A stretch of 64,000 nucleotides of DNA from Photobacterium halotolerans DSM 18316 (GCF_000425165.1 NZ_AULG01000024.1:32849-96848); one strand, 5' to 3'; positions 19,457 to 28,498 are shown, counted from the first letter of the stretch. Numbers and translations are program-made. The notes: a model not told the origin generated them from the sequence alone.

Positions 19457-20239
19457 TGACAGTAAGATCTCAGAAAGCAGCTGTGGCCGTCCCAGATAAA
19501 AGCCCTGGATATAATCGGCGTTAAGCATTCTGGCGACTTTCAATCCCGCCGCATTTTCTACTCCTTCAATCAGCAGCTTTGCGCCAAGCTCCCGGCCAAG
19601 CCCCATCACTTTGCGCAAAGGCGACTCCTGACCGGACAGGAAATCCGCCAGCAGTGAGCGATCCACTTTGATGATGTCAGGCCGTAAAAAGCGAGCCCGG
19701 CATTCAGATGAGGCTTTGACGCCATAATCATCCAGAGCGACCTTCATACCTAGTGCCCGCATTTGCTGCAAGATGTCTAACAGCTCAATATTGCTGGTGC
19801 AGTCGTGTTCCAGTAACTCAAAAAACACCTGCTCAGATTTCAGTCCTAACGCTGTCAGGCGCTGATGAAGCAGTGCTGCCGGCACATTTTTGCTGTGTAT
19901 CAGCAAGGCATCAGGCACCATATTGATAAACAAAGTGTAAGACGCAAAAAACTGAGCAAAGTTTTTCACATGAATCACTCTGGCCAGCCGGTCCATGTTG
20001 ACCTGATCGGTTTCATCATAGTATTCAGGAGCGAAAAAAGGTTCAGTGTTCAGCTCGTCGCCACATTCATTAAATACCCTTACCAAGGCTTCAAATCCGA
20101 AAAGATCGCCATTCATTCGATGAATGGGCTGGAAAGCCGTCTTCAAATGATAAGCATCATACACAGCACTGTAACTGCCATCAGCCTCTGTGGTTAAGTG
20201 CCTGTTAATCTCATCCAATGTGACAATAACTTTACTCAC
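19445..20239 (-). CDS. EAL-domain protein (putative c-di-GMP phosphodiesterase)
   Basis: A 264-aa single-domain EAL protein. Motifs in order: FGFEALVR (EAL), FINMVP, FFELLEHD, ALDDYGVK (DD), IIKVDRSLL (Lys), LIEGVE (loop-6 Glu) and YIQGFYLGRP (Gln). Most metal- and substrate-binding positions are kept, so it may hydrolyse c-di-GMP to pGpG, although DDYG and ELLE differ slightly from the commonest forms. No membrane segment or sensor domain is present. It is monocistronic and convergent with fumC. Confidence 0.85.
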   Translation of the reverse strand: MSKVIVTLDEINRHLTTEADGSYSAVYDAYHLKTAFQPIHRMNGDLFGFEALVRVFNECGDELNTEPFFAPEYYDETDQVNMDRLARVIHVKNFAQFFASYTLFINMVPDALLIHSKNVPAALLHQRLTALGLKSEQVFFELLEHDCTSNIELLDILQQMRALGMKVALDDYGVKASSECRARFLRPDIIKVDRSLLADFLSGQESPLRKVMGLGRELGAKLLIEGVENAAGLKVARMLNADYIQGFYLGRPQLLSEILLSRVS

Positions 20240-20509
20240 ATATCATCTCTTTATGTGAAAACGGGAAGGCATGCACTTAGCTGCTGACATACTAGGCCTG
20301 GGCAGTTAAATAAAAGATGCCGAATATATAGATATTAGCGACCAGAAAATGTCTTAAAATTGAGACATCATAATTTTATGCGATATCCCTCAGGAAAATG
20401 TCACAAAAAAGTTAAATTTATGTATTACCTCCATGATTTTGACTTCAAAACGACACCTGACTGAAACATTAGTGTCATTATTTACACCTAACCTGTGCCC
20501 TTAGATCCA

Positions 20510-21232
20510 ATGAAAAGGAAAAACACGTTGCTATCCAACACACAACCCATAACGAAATTGCCCAATCTTGCCATCTTCGACTTAGATGAAACGCTTATTG
20601 CCGCTGATTCTGCTTCACTGTGGGTCAGGTTTATTGTCAATAAAGGACTGGCATCGCCACTTCTCATTGAGCAAGAACAAAACCTGATGAAAGATTACGC
20701 GAAAGGCAGCATGGATATGCAGTCATATATGGCTGCGACATTAGCGCCCATTGCAGGTATGAGTACCGGTGAACTGGCACCGTTAATCGAGGAATTCGTT
20801 CAGACGTGCATTCGCCCTGCTCTGTTTCCGGCCGCCATTGAGCGTATTGAATGGCATAAACGTCGCGGTGACACCGTTATTATTATTTCTGCAACCGGCG
20901 AACATCTGGTCAGACCGATAGCTGAGTTGCTGCTGGTCGATGATGCACTGGCTATCAATCTCGAGACCCAAAACAACACCCTGACAGGGAATACAGTAGG
21001 CACCTTAAGCTACAGAGAAGGCAAAGTCGTTCGGTTAGAAGCCTGGCTGGAATCGCACTCTGACTCGTTTAATGCACTGTATTGTTATACCGACTCAATT
21101 AACGATCTGCCTCTGCTTCAGGCTGTTGATCATCCTTTTGCTGTGAATCCTGATCCGGCCCTTGCATTACATGCACAAATGCAGGAATGGACCATAATGA
21201 ACTGGCATCACGAAAACGACATTCAGCGATAA
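20510..21232 (+). CDS. HAD-superfamily hydrolase, subfamily IB
   Basis: A phosphatase-type protein with the HAD motifs LAIFDLDETL (nucleophile Asp), IISATG (motif II), and CYTDSINDLPLL (motif IV with paired acids). The layout resembles subfamily IB proteins such as phosphoserine-phosphatase-like enzymes; the substrate is unknown. The start is uncertain: GTG 20495, ATG 20510 and TTG 20528 are all in frame, and AAAAGGAA would best serve TTG 20528. It stands alone between divergent and tandem genes. Confidence 0.85.
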   Translation: MKRKNTLLSNTQPITKLPNLAIFDLDETLIAADSASLWVRFIVNKGLASPLLIEQEQNLMKDYAKGSMDMQSYMAATLAPIAGMSTGELAPLIEEFVQTCIRPALFPAAIERIEWHKRRGDTVIIISATGEHLVRPIAELLLVDDALAINLETQNNTLTGNTVGTLSYREGKVVRLEAWLESHSDSFNALYCYTDSINDLPLLQAVDHPFAVNPDPALALHAQMQEWTIMNWHHENDIQR

Positions 21233-21258
21233 CCTTTCTGCGAGCATATTTTTGCCAC

Positions 21259-21283
21259 TCAGCCCTTAAATACAGAGGGCTGA
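21259..21283 (+). terminator. Hairpin after HAD gene
   Basis: The stem TCAGCCCT / AGGGCTGA is followed by a T-rich stretch (ATCTTCTTACTCTTTTT), 27 bases after the stop. Confidence 0.5.
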
Positions 21284-21410
21284 AATATCTTCTTACTCTT
21301 TTTCGGCCTTGTTCAATTTCTTTGACCAGGTTGTTCAAGTTAATACACTGATTTTTGAAATATTTACCACTAGAATAGGTAGGTAGTTTTTAATCAGGGT
21401 CCACAAGTAC

Positions 21411-21953
21411 ATGAAAAAGGCAGTCAATCATTATGATTGGGTTTCAGTAACCCTCCACTGGGCAAGTGCTGTTGTCATCATTGGGCTATTTGCTGTTGGC
21501 CTGTGGATGGTCGATCTCAATTACTATTCATCCTGGTACACGGTTGCTCCTCACTGGCATAAGTCAGTAGGTTTGACACTCGCCGCTGTAACCCTTTTCC
21601 GACTGCTATGGAAAACAGTGAAACAACAACCGGCTATTGAAGGAGCCACTTGGGAAAAAGCACTCGCCAAGCTGGCGCACCTTGTCATTTATGTTCTGTT
21701 GTTCGGTTTATTTGTCAGTGGTTATCTCATTTCGACGTCGGACGGACGCGGCATAGAGGTATTTGACTGGTTAACCGTTCCTTCAATGGGCGAACTCTTT
21801 CCGGATCAATCCGATGTGGCAGGAGAAATTCATGAGTACCTCGCCTACGCCTTGATCGGATTAGCTACCCTGCATGCGGTAGCAGCGTTGAAACACCACT
21901 TTGTTAATAAAGATAATACCTTAAAGAAAATGTTGGGAGTTAAGGAAAAATGA
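21411..21953 (+). CDS. Cytochrome b561 family protein
   Basis: A 180-aa inner-membrane di-haem b protein with four membrane helices. Haem-ligand histidines are placed as expected: YDWVSVTLHWASA (helix 1), APHWHKSVGL (helix 2), and EIHEYLAYALIGLATLHAVAAL (helix 4). Members shuttle electrons between quinol and acceptors such as superoxide. It overlaps the YceI gene by four bases (ATGA), so the two are translationally coupled, as in the yceJ-yceI pair of E. coli. Confidence 0.9.
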   Translation: MKKAVNHYDWVSVTLHWASAVVIIGLFAVGLWMVDLNYYSSWYTVAPHWHKSVGLTLAAVTLFRLLWKTVKQQPAIEGATWEKALAKLAHLVIYVLLFGLFVSGYLISTSDGRGIEVFDWLTVPSMGELFPDQSDVAGEIHEYLAYALIGLATLHAVAALKHHFVNKDNTLKKMLGVKEK

Positions 21954-22519
21954 AGAAGCATCTTACCGCGTTGAGCCTGGCTGCGGCCCTTGTTTTACCT
22001 GGCATCGCCAATGCCGCTGATTATGCCATTGATAACAAAGGCGCTCACGCCTCAGTTAACCTGAAAATCAGCCACCTCGGCTACAGCTGGATCAAAGCAC
22101 GTTTCAATACCTTTGATGGTACTTTCAGCTATGACCCTGAAAACATTGCCGCCTCAAAAGTAACAGTGAACATTGACACCACCAGCTTCGATTCCAATCA
22201 CGCGGATCGTGACAAGCACGTTCGCAGCGAAGATTTCCTGGAAGTGAGCAAGTATCCAAAAGCCACCTTTACCAGTACCAAAGTGACTGACAAAGGTAAC
22301 GGTAAACTGGCCATCGATGGCAACCTGACGCTGCACGGCCAGACGAAACCTATCACTATTGATGCTGAATTTGTCGGCGCAGGTAAAGATCCATGGGGCG
22401 GTTACCGCGCTGGTTTCATGGGCACAACCCGTGTTGAGCTGGCTGACTTTGGTATCCAGGTTATGGGTACTTCCAGCTACGCAGACATGGAGCTGCATGT
22501 GGAAGGGGTTCGTCTGTAA
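21950..22519 (+). CDS. yceI: YceI-family periplasmic lipid-binding-type protein
   Basis: A 189-aa exported protein with signal peptide (MKKHLTALSLAAALVLPGIA, cleaved after NAA or nearby). It is a lipocalin-like beta-barrel of the YceI family, which binds polyisoprenoid lipids in known members. Family patterns include DNKGAHASVNLKISHLGYSW, KVTVNIDTTSFDSNHADRD and FLEVSKYPKATFTST. It is coupled to cytochrome b561. The exact ligand is unknown. Confidence 0.92.
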   Translation: MKKHLTALSLAAALVLPGIANAADYAIDNKGAHASVNLKISHLGYSWIKARFNTFDGTFSYDPENIAASKVTVNIDTTSFDSNHADRDKHVRSEDFLEVSKYPKATFTSTKVTDKGNGKLAIDGNLTLHGQTKPITIDAEFVGAGKDPWGGYRAGFMGTTRVELADFGIQVMGTSSYADMELHVEGVRL

Positions 22520-22542
22520 TCCTGACGTCACTCTTGCTTCAA

Positions 22543-22572
22543 AAATCCGGCTTTTTATGCCGGATTTTTTAT
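22543..22572. terminator. Bidirectional terminator between yceI and trpS
   Basis: The stem AATCCGGC / GCCGGATT has a T-run on the plus side (TTTTTTATTTC) and A-run partners on the other side, so it can serve both convergent genes. Confidence 0.8.
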
Positions 22573-22590
22573 TTCTGCATTCCGATTTCT

Positions 22591-23589
22591 TCAGAACAAA
22601 GCTATCCCTAGCGCACGCTTCACATCATGTAACACCTCGTGACTGACTATATTGGCTTTCTCCGTCCCTTTTCTCAGCACATCAATCAGCATGGTTTTAT
22701 CTGACAATAACCGTTCTCTCTCCTGCCTGATAGGTGCCAGCAGCGTTTGTAAGCACTCTTCCAGGATCTGTTTCGTTTTACCATCACCCAGTCCGCCCTG
22801 ACGGTACTCTTGTTTCAGTGCTTTTACGTAAGCGGTATCCGGATGGAATGCGTCCAGGTAGGTAAACACCACGTTGCCTTCGACTTGCCCGGGATCCTCA
22901 ACCCTTAAGTGGTTTGGGTCGGTATACATAGCTTTGACAGCCGCACGTATCTCCTTTGTACTTGCGCCGAGCGTGATGGCCGTCCCCTGTGACTTGGACA
23001 TCTTCGCTTTCCCGTCCAGCCCTGGCAATCTGGGGACGTTACTGATCAAAGGGCTGCATTCCTCCAAAATCCGCTGCTCTGCAATATGATTAAAGCGCCG
23101 AACAATCTCATTCGTCTGTTCAATCATAGGTAATTGATCGCCACCAACCGGAACGAGGCCAGCCCGAAATGCCGTAATATCAGCAGCCTGGCTGATTGGA
23201 TAGGTCAGAAAACCAGCCGGGATTGCCCTGCCAAATCCTCTGGCATGGATTTCATTTTTTACCGTCGGATTACGCTCCAGGCGCGCAATAGACACCAGAT
23301 TGGCGTAATACATGGCGAGTTCAGGCAGAGCCGGTAACGAAGACTGAAGGCAGATAGTGGTCTTATCCGGCTCAATACCCACCGCCAGGTAATCAGCCAC
23401 TACATTCAAAATGTTTTCTGCCACCTTTCCCGGATTATGACCGTTATCGGTTAACGCCTGTAAGTCAGCGACCAGTATGGTCTGTTGATGGGAATGCTGA
23501 AGCGTGACCCGTTGCTGAAGAGAGCCGGCAAAGTGCCCTAAATGTAAGGGGCCGGTTGGTCTGTCGCCAGTAAGGATTTGTTCTTTCAT
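22591..23589 (-). CDS. trpS: Tryptophanyl-tRNA synthetase
   Basis: It charges tRNA-Trp with tryptophan. The 332-aa class Ic synthetase has the HIGH motif as PLHLGHFAGS and the KMSKS loop as GKAKMSKSQGTA. The TGDRPTGPLHLGH N-terminus marks a lineage that differs from the TGxQPSG form of many housekeeping TrpRSs, so this may be a second, perhaps inhibitor-tolerant copy. That is inference, since the rest of the genome is not visible. It stands alone on the minus strand. Confidence 0.9.
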   Translation of the reverse strand: MKEQILTGDRPTGPLHLGHFAGSLQQRVTLQHSHQQTILVADLQALTDNGHNPGKVAENILNVVADYLAVGIEPDKTTICLQSSLPALPELAMYYANLVSIARLERNPTVKNEIHARGFGRAIPAGFLTYPISQAADITAFRAGLVPVGGDQLPMIEQTNEIVRRFNHIAEQRILEECSPLISNVPRLPGLDGKAKMSKSQGTAITLGASTKEIRAAVKAMYTDPNHLRVEDPGQVEGNVVFTYLDAFHPDTAYVKALKQEYRQGGLGDGKTKQILEECLQTLLAPIRQERERLLSDKTMLIDVLRKGTEKANIVSHEVLHDVKRALGIALF

Positions 23590-23940
23590 CTGTTTTCCTC
23601 AGTGTAGTAAACGCCAGTGGCCACTAAGGAAACATGCATTCAAAAGAAATCTAGTGCGTTCATCAGCAGCCAAATGACGGCAAATGAACGTAAAAATTCA
23701 GTGCCGTTCTAAAAAGAACGCCACCAACGAATGGAGAGAATAAGAGTTAAGCCGATTATTTTCATACCCAAAACACTAACTGCATATCAGGCTGCTTGCA
23801 ATCATATTCAGTCAGTTTCGCTGAGCTTAATTTGAAATTAAACAGACAGCCGCAATCCGGCTGACAAAGCTGCCATTAATTCTGATTTCCGGATATATAA
23901 ATTAAAAAGCCAGAGCCAGACGGCTCTGGCCGACAATCCG
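23590..23940. promoter_or_regulatory. Leader/upstream region of trpS and tail of the next small gene
   Basis: No gene is supported. It contains a short palindrome CGTTCT-AAAA-AGAACG (23705-23720) and an imperfect CCAGTGGCCACTAAGG symmetry near the trpS start. Either could be an operator or attenuator hairpin. No T-box-like or trp leader peptide was seen. Confidence 0.35.
23902..23930 (-). terminator. Terminator of the 58-aa gene
   Basis: The stem GCCAGAGCC / GGCTCTGGC is followed on the minus strand by TTTTTAAT, starting 11 bases after the stop of the small gene. Confidence 0.8.
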
Positions 23941-24117
23941 TTAGCTGGCAGGATACTCGCTTTCTTTTCTCTGACGAGAACGCTTGATTGTCCAGTGCTC
24001 GTTAGGATCATAATTTTCATCACAAAGGTCGATAGAGAACCCCATATCGACAATTTCTTTCAATGTCAGGTTATCCGCCAGATGGGCGATATCACCAGAT
24101 CTATTACGTAATTCCAT
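23941..24117 (-). CDS. Small conserved-looking protein, 58 aa
   Basis: A short gene that starts at ATG 24117 and ends in TAA directly before a strong terminator. The product begins MELRNRSGDIAHLADN, continues LTLKEIVDMGFSIDLCDENY and ends in a basic tail (KRSRQRKESEYPAS). The composition is balanced and coding-like, and the terminator placement supports it. The ribosome site is weak (AGATAGGTACGG). I do not recognise the family; it is soluble with no export signal. Confidence 0.7.
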   Translation of the reverse strand: MELRNRSGDIAHLADNLTLKEIVDMGFSIDLCDENYDPNEHWTIKRSRQRKESEYPAS

Positions 24118-24420
24118 AACCGTACCTATCTCTGTAACCTACTTGATAACCCGTCCCTGATGTGCACCTTTCCCTGAAGCCTTCTTTGTGACTATAACTA
24201 TAGCTTCAATAGAAGCATTACGCGGCTTTCAAGCCAGGTCCACTCAGCCTCACAGCCAGACCGTAAAAGCTGGATCGGCCTCTAATTTCCTGTACTAAGA
24301 ATAAAATCAATATGATGAATTCCTTTTGCCTGACGCTCAGGCTACTATAATCGGAATACATTTCTTGTCTTCCTCTGTGCAGACATGAGGTAATCCGACG
24401 AGTGGATAAGGGAAGCTGCA
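24118..24420. promoter_or_regulatory. Divergent promoter region before cheV
   Basis: This 303-bp region between the divergent 58-aa gene and cheV has no supported gene. No clear operator was seen; a ribosome site (AAGGGAAGC) lies just before the cheV ATG. Confidence 0.4.
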
Positions 24421-25326
24421 ATGCTCAAAACCGCAACGAATCAATCTCAGGGGATGCTGCTGTTCAGGCTGAATTCCCGGCAACTATTTGCAATAGGCAC
24501 ATTGAAAGTAAAAGAAATCGTGCCCTTTACGCCATTGACAGCCATTCCGCAGTCCCACCCAACAGTGTTAGGTGCAGCCAGCCTGCGTGGCGATACACTG
24601 CCTGTCATCGACATGGCTAAAGCTATCGGTTACCCGGCGCTGACTCAGGAAGAACTAAAGAAATGCTACATTATTATTACTGATTGCCGACGCAAGCTGG
24701 TCGGTTTTCTGGTACGTGGCATCGATAAGATCACCGAATGTAACTGGCACAATATTGATGCACCTCCGCCGTCCCTCGGCAGAAATATCTTTGTCACCGG
24801 CGTCACCAATATCGAGAATCAGCTCGTTCAGTTGCTTGATATCGAACTGTTACTGTCTAAAGTCTTTCCTGACTCACCGGAAAGCCTGCACCCGGTATTA
24901 ACGGATGTTCAGCGAGAAACGCTCAGACCACTGAAAATCCTTCTGGTGGATGATTCGGCTGTTGCACGACGTCAGCTCTGTCAGGCAATGGACAGTGTCA
25001 GCATCCCCTATCACATCGCCACCACGGGTACAGATGCACTGAGAATGCTCAATCAGGCGGCTGATGCAGGACAGCCATTTGAAATTCTTGTCAGCGACAT
25101 TGAAATGCCTGGCTTAGATGGCTATGAATTGGCCTTTGAAGTGCAAAATAATTCAAAACTCACAGGGACTTACATCATTCTTCATACCTCGCTTTCCAGT
25201 GAGATAAGTGTCTCTCAGGCGCATCAGGTCGGAGCCCATGAAGCACTGACTAAATTTGAGGCCAATGAGTTAATCCATGCCATGTTGCGAGGTGCGCACC
25301 AGCACCAGGAGAGCAAGGTTGGCTGA
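24421..25326 (+). CDS. cheV: Chemotaxis coupling protein CheV
   Basis: It couples chemoreceptors to the CheA kinase and can be phosphorylated. The 301-aa protein has an N-terminal CheW-like domain (about residues 10-160; QLFAIGTLKVKEIVPF, AASLRGDTLPVIDMAKAIG) and a C-terminal receiver (about residues 175-295). The receiver has the acidic pair in ILLVDDSAV, phospho-acceptor Asp in LVSDIEMPGLDG, and Lys in ALTKFEAN. It is monocistronic, which is common for cheV in this group. Confidence 0.95.
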   Translation: MLKTATNQSQGMLLFRLNSRQLFAIGTLKVKEIVPFTPLTAIPQSHPTVLGAASLRGDTLPVIDMAKAIGYPALTQEELKKCYIIITDCRRKLVGFLVRGIDKITECNWHNIDAPPPSLGRNIFVTGVTNIENQLVQLLDIELLLSKVFPDSPESLHPVLTDVQRETLRPLKILLVDDSAVARRQLCQAMDSVSIPYHIATTGTDALRMLNQAADAGQPFEILVSDIEMPGLDGYELAFEVQNNSKLTGTYIILHTSLSSEISVSQAHQVGAHEALTKFEANELIHAMLRGAHQHQESKVG

Positions 25327-25443
25327 AGTTCAAAAAAATTACACCGTTTAGTCCGAACTAACAAAAAACTGACATTCACTGCGGCAGCTATGGCACAGTT
25401 GCCGCAACCAGTTTTCTCCAGCTACCAGTAACGGATTAACACC

Positions 25444-25749
25444 ATGTTCAAGCGCATTGTATTCAGTGCCATTATTCTAACCGCCTCCATCTCCGCTTTC
25501 GCCAATCCAGAACTTCTCTCTCCCGATGAAGCCAACCACGGGAATTTTCAACTGATTGAAACCATTGAGATAAAAGGCGATATCGACGACAGCATAGCTC
25601 AGCTTATCGATAAATCGCTCGAAAATAAAAATGGGCAATACTATGCCATTGATACAATCAGAGAAGATATCAGCCAGGAAACACTGACACTGGTCATCAA
25701 GCTCTACAACGAACCTGCAAGCATGATGAAAGACCAACTGGCAGCGTAA
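25444..25749 (+). CDS. Small periplasmic protein, possibly YdgH/BhsA-like (DUF1471-type)
   Basis: A 101-aa protein with a signal peptide (MFKRIVFSAIILTASISAFA, cleaved before NPELL). The mature part follows a beta-alpha-beta pattern: GNFQLIETIEIKGDIDD, a helix with IAQLIDKSLENKNG, then QYYAIDTIRED and a final strand TLTLVIKLYN. That is the order of the small DUF1471 fold (stress/biofilm proteins). The match is by pattern only. It stands alone 118 bases after cheV. Confidence 0.65.
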   Translation: MFKRIVFSAIILTASISAFANPELLSPDEANHGNFQLIETIEIKGDIDDSIAQLIDKSLENKNGQYYAIDTIREDISQETLTLVIKLYNEPASMMKDQLAA

Positions 25750-25853
25750 ACTTCTGGTCAACAATGTGTTTCCACTGGTTTTTCCAATTCCTTTTGTTGG
25801 TGAAGCAGTAAAAGAGTAGTATGTGTGCCTCTGCAACTTCAAAGGCTTAATGT

Positions 25854-26528
25854 ATGAAATACCAGTGGATTCTGTTTGATGCTGACGAGACTCTTTTTCA
25901 CTTTGACGCTTATCGTGGTCTTAAACTGATGTTTTCACGCTTTGAGGTCGATTTCACGCCAGAGCATTTCTCCGAGTATCAGCGTGTCAATCAGCCTCTT
26001 TGGGTTGACTACCAAAACGGCGATATTGACGCAGAGCAGCTGAAGCATCAGCGTTTTGAATGCTGGGCGCAGCTGCTTGGTGTGACAACCGCAACCTTGA
26101 ACAGCGCATTCCTCGAAGCAATGGCAGACACCTGCTCTCTGTTACCGGGCGCCGCCACTCTGCTTGAACGCCTCAATCCTCACGTAAAAATGGGCATCAT
26201 CACCAACGGTTTTACTGAGTTGCAGGACATTCGCTTACAAAGAACCGGCGTGGAGCACTATTTTTCGTCTCTGATTATTTCGGAAAAAGTAGGCGCCGCC
26301 AAACCGTCCCCTGTCATCTTTGACTATGCGATCAATGCGATTGGCAACCCTGCCCCCAGTACAGTGTTAATGGTTGGAGACAACCCCCATTCAGATATTC
26401 TGGGCGGCATGAAGGCCGGAATGGATACTTGCTGGCTCAATCACCACGATGCACAAACACCTGAGGGCATCAGGCCAAACTATACAGTGCGCCATTTGGA
26501 TGAGCTGACTAACCTGCTATTCAGTTAA
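25854..26528 (+). CDS. yjjG: YjjG-type pyrimidine 5'-nucleotidase (HAD)
   Basis: A house-cleaning nucleotidase that dephosphorylates non-canonical and pyrimidine monophosphates such as dUMP. The 224-aa length and sequence fit YjjG. HAD motifs: ILFDADETLFHFD (nucleophile), IITNGFTELQ, KVGAAKPSPVIFD (Lys) and LMVGDNPHSDILGGMKAG. The residues after the nucleophile (FHFD) are typical of YjjG. A terminator follows. Confidence 0.92.
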   Translation: MKYQWILFDADETLFHFDAYRGLKLMFSRFEVDFTPEHFSEYQRVNQPLWVDYQNGDIDAEQLKHQRFECWAQLLGVTTATLNSAFLEAMADTCSLLPGAATLLERLNPHVKMGIITNGFTELQDIRLQRTGVEHYFSSLIISEKVGAAKPSPVIFDYAINAIGNPAPSTVLMVGDNPHSDILGGMKAGMDTCWLNHHDAQTPEGIRPNYTVRHLDELTNLLFS

Positions 26529-26593
26529 GTGTTGCGACGGCAGATAACGGCGGGAAATAACGGTGAAAGGGTTGTTGACTGTCTGAAATAACA

Positions 26594-26617
26594 AAGCGCA
26601 CCGGTGAGTGCGCTTTT
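26594..26617 (+). terminator. Terminator after yjjG
   Basis: The stem AAGCGCAC / GTGCGCTT is followed by TTC, 66 bases after the yjjG stop. Confidence 0.65.
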
Positions 26618-26667
26618 CATGTCTGGCTACCCAAACTGGGGGGGCTATGTAGTCAAAAAAGCAGTAA

Positions 26668-26832
26668 TTATTCGTAGTCGAAATCGATGTACTCACCGCT
26701 GTCCTGACGCTGTCGCGTTGATCGGCGTTTTTTCTTCCGCGCCTGCTGATTGTAATCTAAAAAGTCATCGTTAAAGTCACTCTTAAATTTGGACTTAGAC
26801 CCTTTGCGGAACTTCTCATCTAACTTTGCCAT
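26668..26832 (-). CDS. Small basic protein, 54 aa
   Basis: A highly charged small protein: basic N-terminal two-thirds (MAKLDEKFRKGSKSKFKSDF, then ARKKKRRSTRQRQ) and an acidic end EYIDFDYE. The start at 26832 is chosen because AGGAAACAAGC precedes it. Such composition suggests nucleic-acid or ribosome association, but this is speculation. No family was recognised. Confidence 0.65.
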   Translation of the reverse strand: MAKLDEKFRKGSKSKFKSDFNDDFLDYNQQARKKKRRSTRQRQDSGEYIDFDYE

Positions 26833-26902
26833 GCTTGTTTCCTGACACACAACCAGATAAAAACATTGAGTATATTAGGTTGCCGTTATTGGCAAACCTC
26901 AC

Positions 26903-26947
26903 CACTAAGCATAGGGTAACAATTCAGAAATACGCAAATGCTTAGTG
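26903..26947. other. Inverted repeat upstream of the 54-aa gene
   Basis: CACTAAGCAT (26903-26912) and its exact complement ATGCTTAGTG (26938-26947) flank 25 bases. It could be an operator pair or a long-loop hairpin. Confidence 0.45.
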
Positions 26948-27107
26948 TTACAGTCAGGTGGTCAGTTCTATCTCTGTACATAGCCAAAACAGTGATTAAG
27001 TGTACTGAACCAACCCCTTCAGCAGCGAGACTAATGCAAAGCCTGAATCCCTGTACAACAAGATATTTTAATCAAGACAATAAATTATTCTGCTCGATGA
27101 AATGCAC

Positions 27108-27968
27108 CTAGACGCGCTCACTTATTTCACTGAACGCAACATCCAGCAAGCCATTCAGCAGCTCAACTTTTTCATTATCATCACGCCAGACTAAGTACAA
27201 AGACTGCTCCATAACAGGGGCATTATTAACCAGGTGCAGTTCACCGGACTCAACACTATGTGCAATAACAGGTGAAGGCAAATAACCTACTCCGCCATTG
27301 TTTAATAAGTGCTCTAACGCCATCTTACTGGAGTGCGTATGTAAGATAGGTGTCTTCTGAAGCTCATTAATCCGGCTGTGATCAACGGCAAACCGCGTCC
27401 CCCAGTCCAAATAGATCAATGGAAAATCTTTGATGTCAGACATACCGCAATCGGGCTGATGGCAAACCAGTTGCAGTTGATAATCCCTGACTTTACTGAC
27501 CATGAGATCGTCAATCTTTGGTGGCTCACTGGTGATAACCACATCCACACTTTTATTCAGAATTTGCTTAGCCTGAGCCTGACGGGGGACGGTTTCCAGG
27601 CGCAGTGCCAGTTCCGGAATCGCACCATAAATCCGACTGATCCAGTCAGACAGACCATCAAACTCCCACACCAGGGCGGAAGCGCCCAGTGTTATCTGAT
27701 TATTCCTTGAGTCAGACAATGCCACATCCTGACGCGCTCTGCTCCATGTCTGCAAGATAGCTTCTGCATACGGCTGGAGACGCTCACCCGCCGCAGTCAG
27801 GTGAACATTGCCGCGTTGACGTGAAAATAAAGCGTTACCTAACTGGGATTCCAGCTGGCGTATCCGGAAACTGACCGCAGACTGAGTCAGATATAAGTTA
27901 TCGGCAGCACGGCCAAAGTGACGTGTTTTCGTCACTTCTAGAAATGTTCTGAGTAGTTCGGTGTCCAC
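27108..27968 (-). CDS. hdfR: LysR-family regulator HdfR
   Basis: A DNA-binding regulator named in E. coli for repression of flhDC. The 286-aa protein begins MDTELLRTFLEVTKTRHFGR and continues LYLTQSAVSFRIRQLE, very close to the HdfR winged helix. The C-terminal substrate-binding-like domain follows (about residues 90-280). It is divergent from maoP, the same arrangement as hdfR-maoP in E. coli, which supports the name. Confidence 0.92.
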   Translation of the reverse strand: MDTELLRTFLEVTKTRHFGRAADNLYLTQSAVSFRIRQLESQLGNALFSRQRGNVHLTAAGERLQPYAEAILQTWSRARQDVALSDSRNNQITLGASALVWEFDGLSDWISRIYGAIPELALRLETVPRQAQAKQILNKSVDVVITSEPPKIDDLMVSKVRDYQLQLVCHQPDCGMSDIKDFPLIYLDWGTRFAVDHSRINELQKTPILHTHSSKMALEHLLNNGGVGYLPSPVIAHSVESGELHLVNNAPVMEQSLYLVWRDDNEKVELLNGLLDVAFSEISERV

Positions 27969-28129
27969 AAGTAAACCTACATAATGAAGAGTGGGACTCT
28001 GGGCATATATCCCCTTAGCGATAGTACACTGCCCCTCCCCCCATTATCATCAAAAAGTTTTATCGTTACGACGAAAAAGCTTTGATTTACAACTCGACAA
28101 ACCTGAAAGAATATCTGCGAAAATCTCAC

Positions 28130-28498
28130 ATGGCAGGTGATCAGATGAGAAATGTAGGTAAATTTTACGACGATAAAAATTTCCCACGCGGCTTTAACCG
28201 CTCCGGTGTCTTCACTGTGGGTGAAGCCAGCATTTTGGAAAGTTATGGCAGAACCATGCGTGGCATCCACGAAGGTTTACTCAAGCCTGAAACACCGGAA
28301 GAAGAGCAGTTTTTTGCTGAAATAACAGGACAACAGGAAATCTCTTCAGATTTTGCTAAGTGCTGGGTTAAGTACCTGAAACAAACTTCTACAAAAATAC
28401 GTAGCTATACCTTGTGTAACTCACCTCGCAAATCATCAGCAAGCAGCTTTGATGATGATAGCGATGATGGCGGTAGCGATGACGACATGGATTTTTAA
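28130..28498 (+). CDS. maoP: MaoP (YifE) macrodomain Ori organisation protein
   Basis: In E. coli MaoP with the site maoS organises the Ori macrodomain. The sequence FYDDKNFPRGFNRSGVFTV, the helix EASILESYG and the conserved stretch KCWVKYLKQTSTKIRSYTLC match YifE. The acidic Ser/Asp-rich tail (FDDDSDDGGSDDDMDF) also matches. ATG 28130 gives a length like E. coli; ATG 28145 has a nearer AGGTGA, and TTG 28082 is too far out. The 160-bp gap to hdfR is where maoS would lie, but I cannot identify it. Confidence 0.85.
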   Translation: MAGDQMRNVGKFYDDKNFPRGFNRSGVFTVGEASILESYGRTMRGIHEGLLKPETPEEEQFFAEITGQQEISSDFAKCWVKYLKQTSTKIRSYTLCNSPRKSSASSFDDDSDDGGSDDDMDF

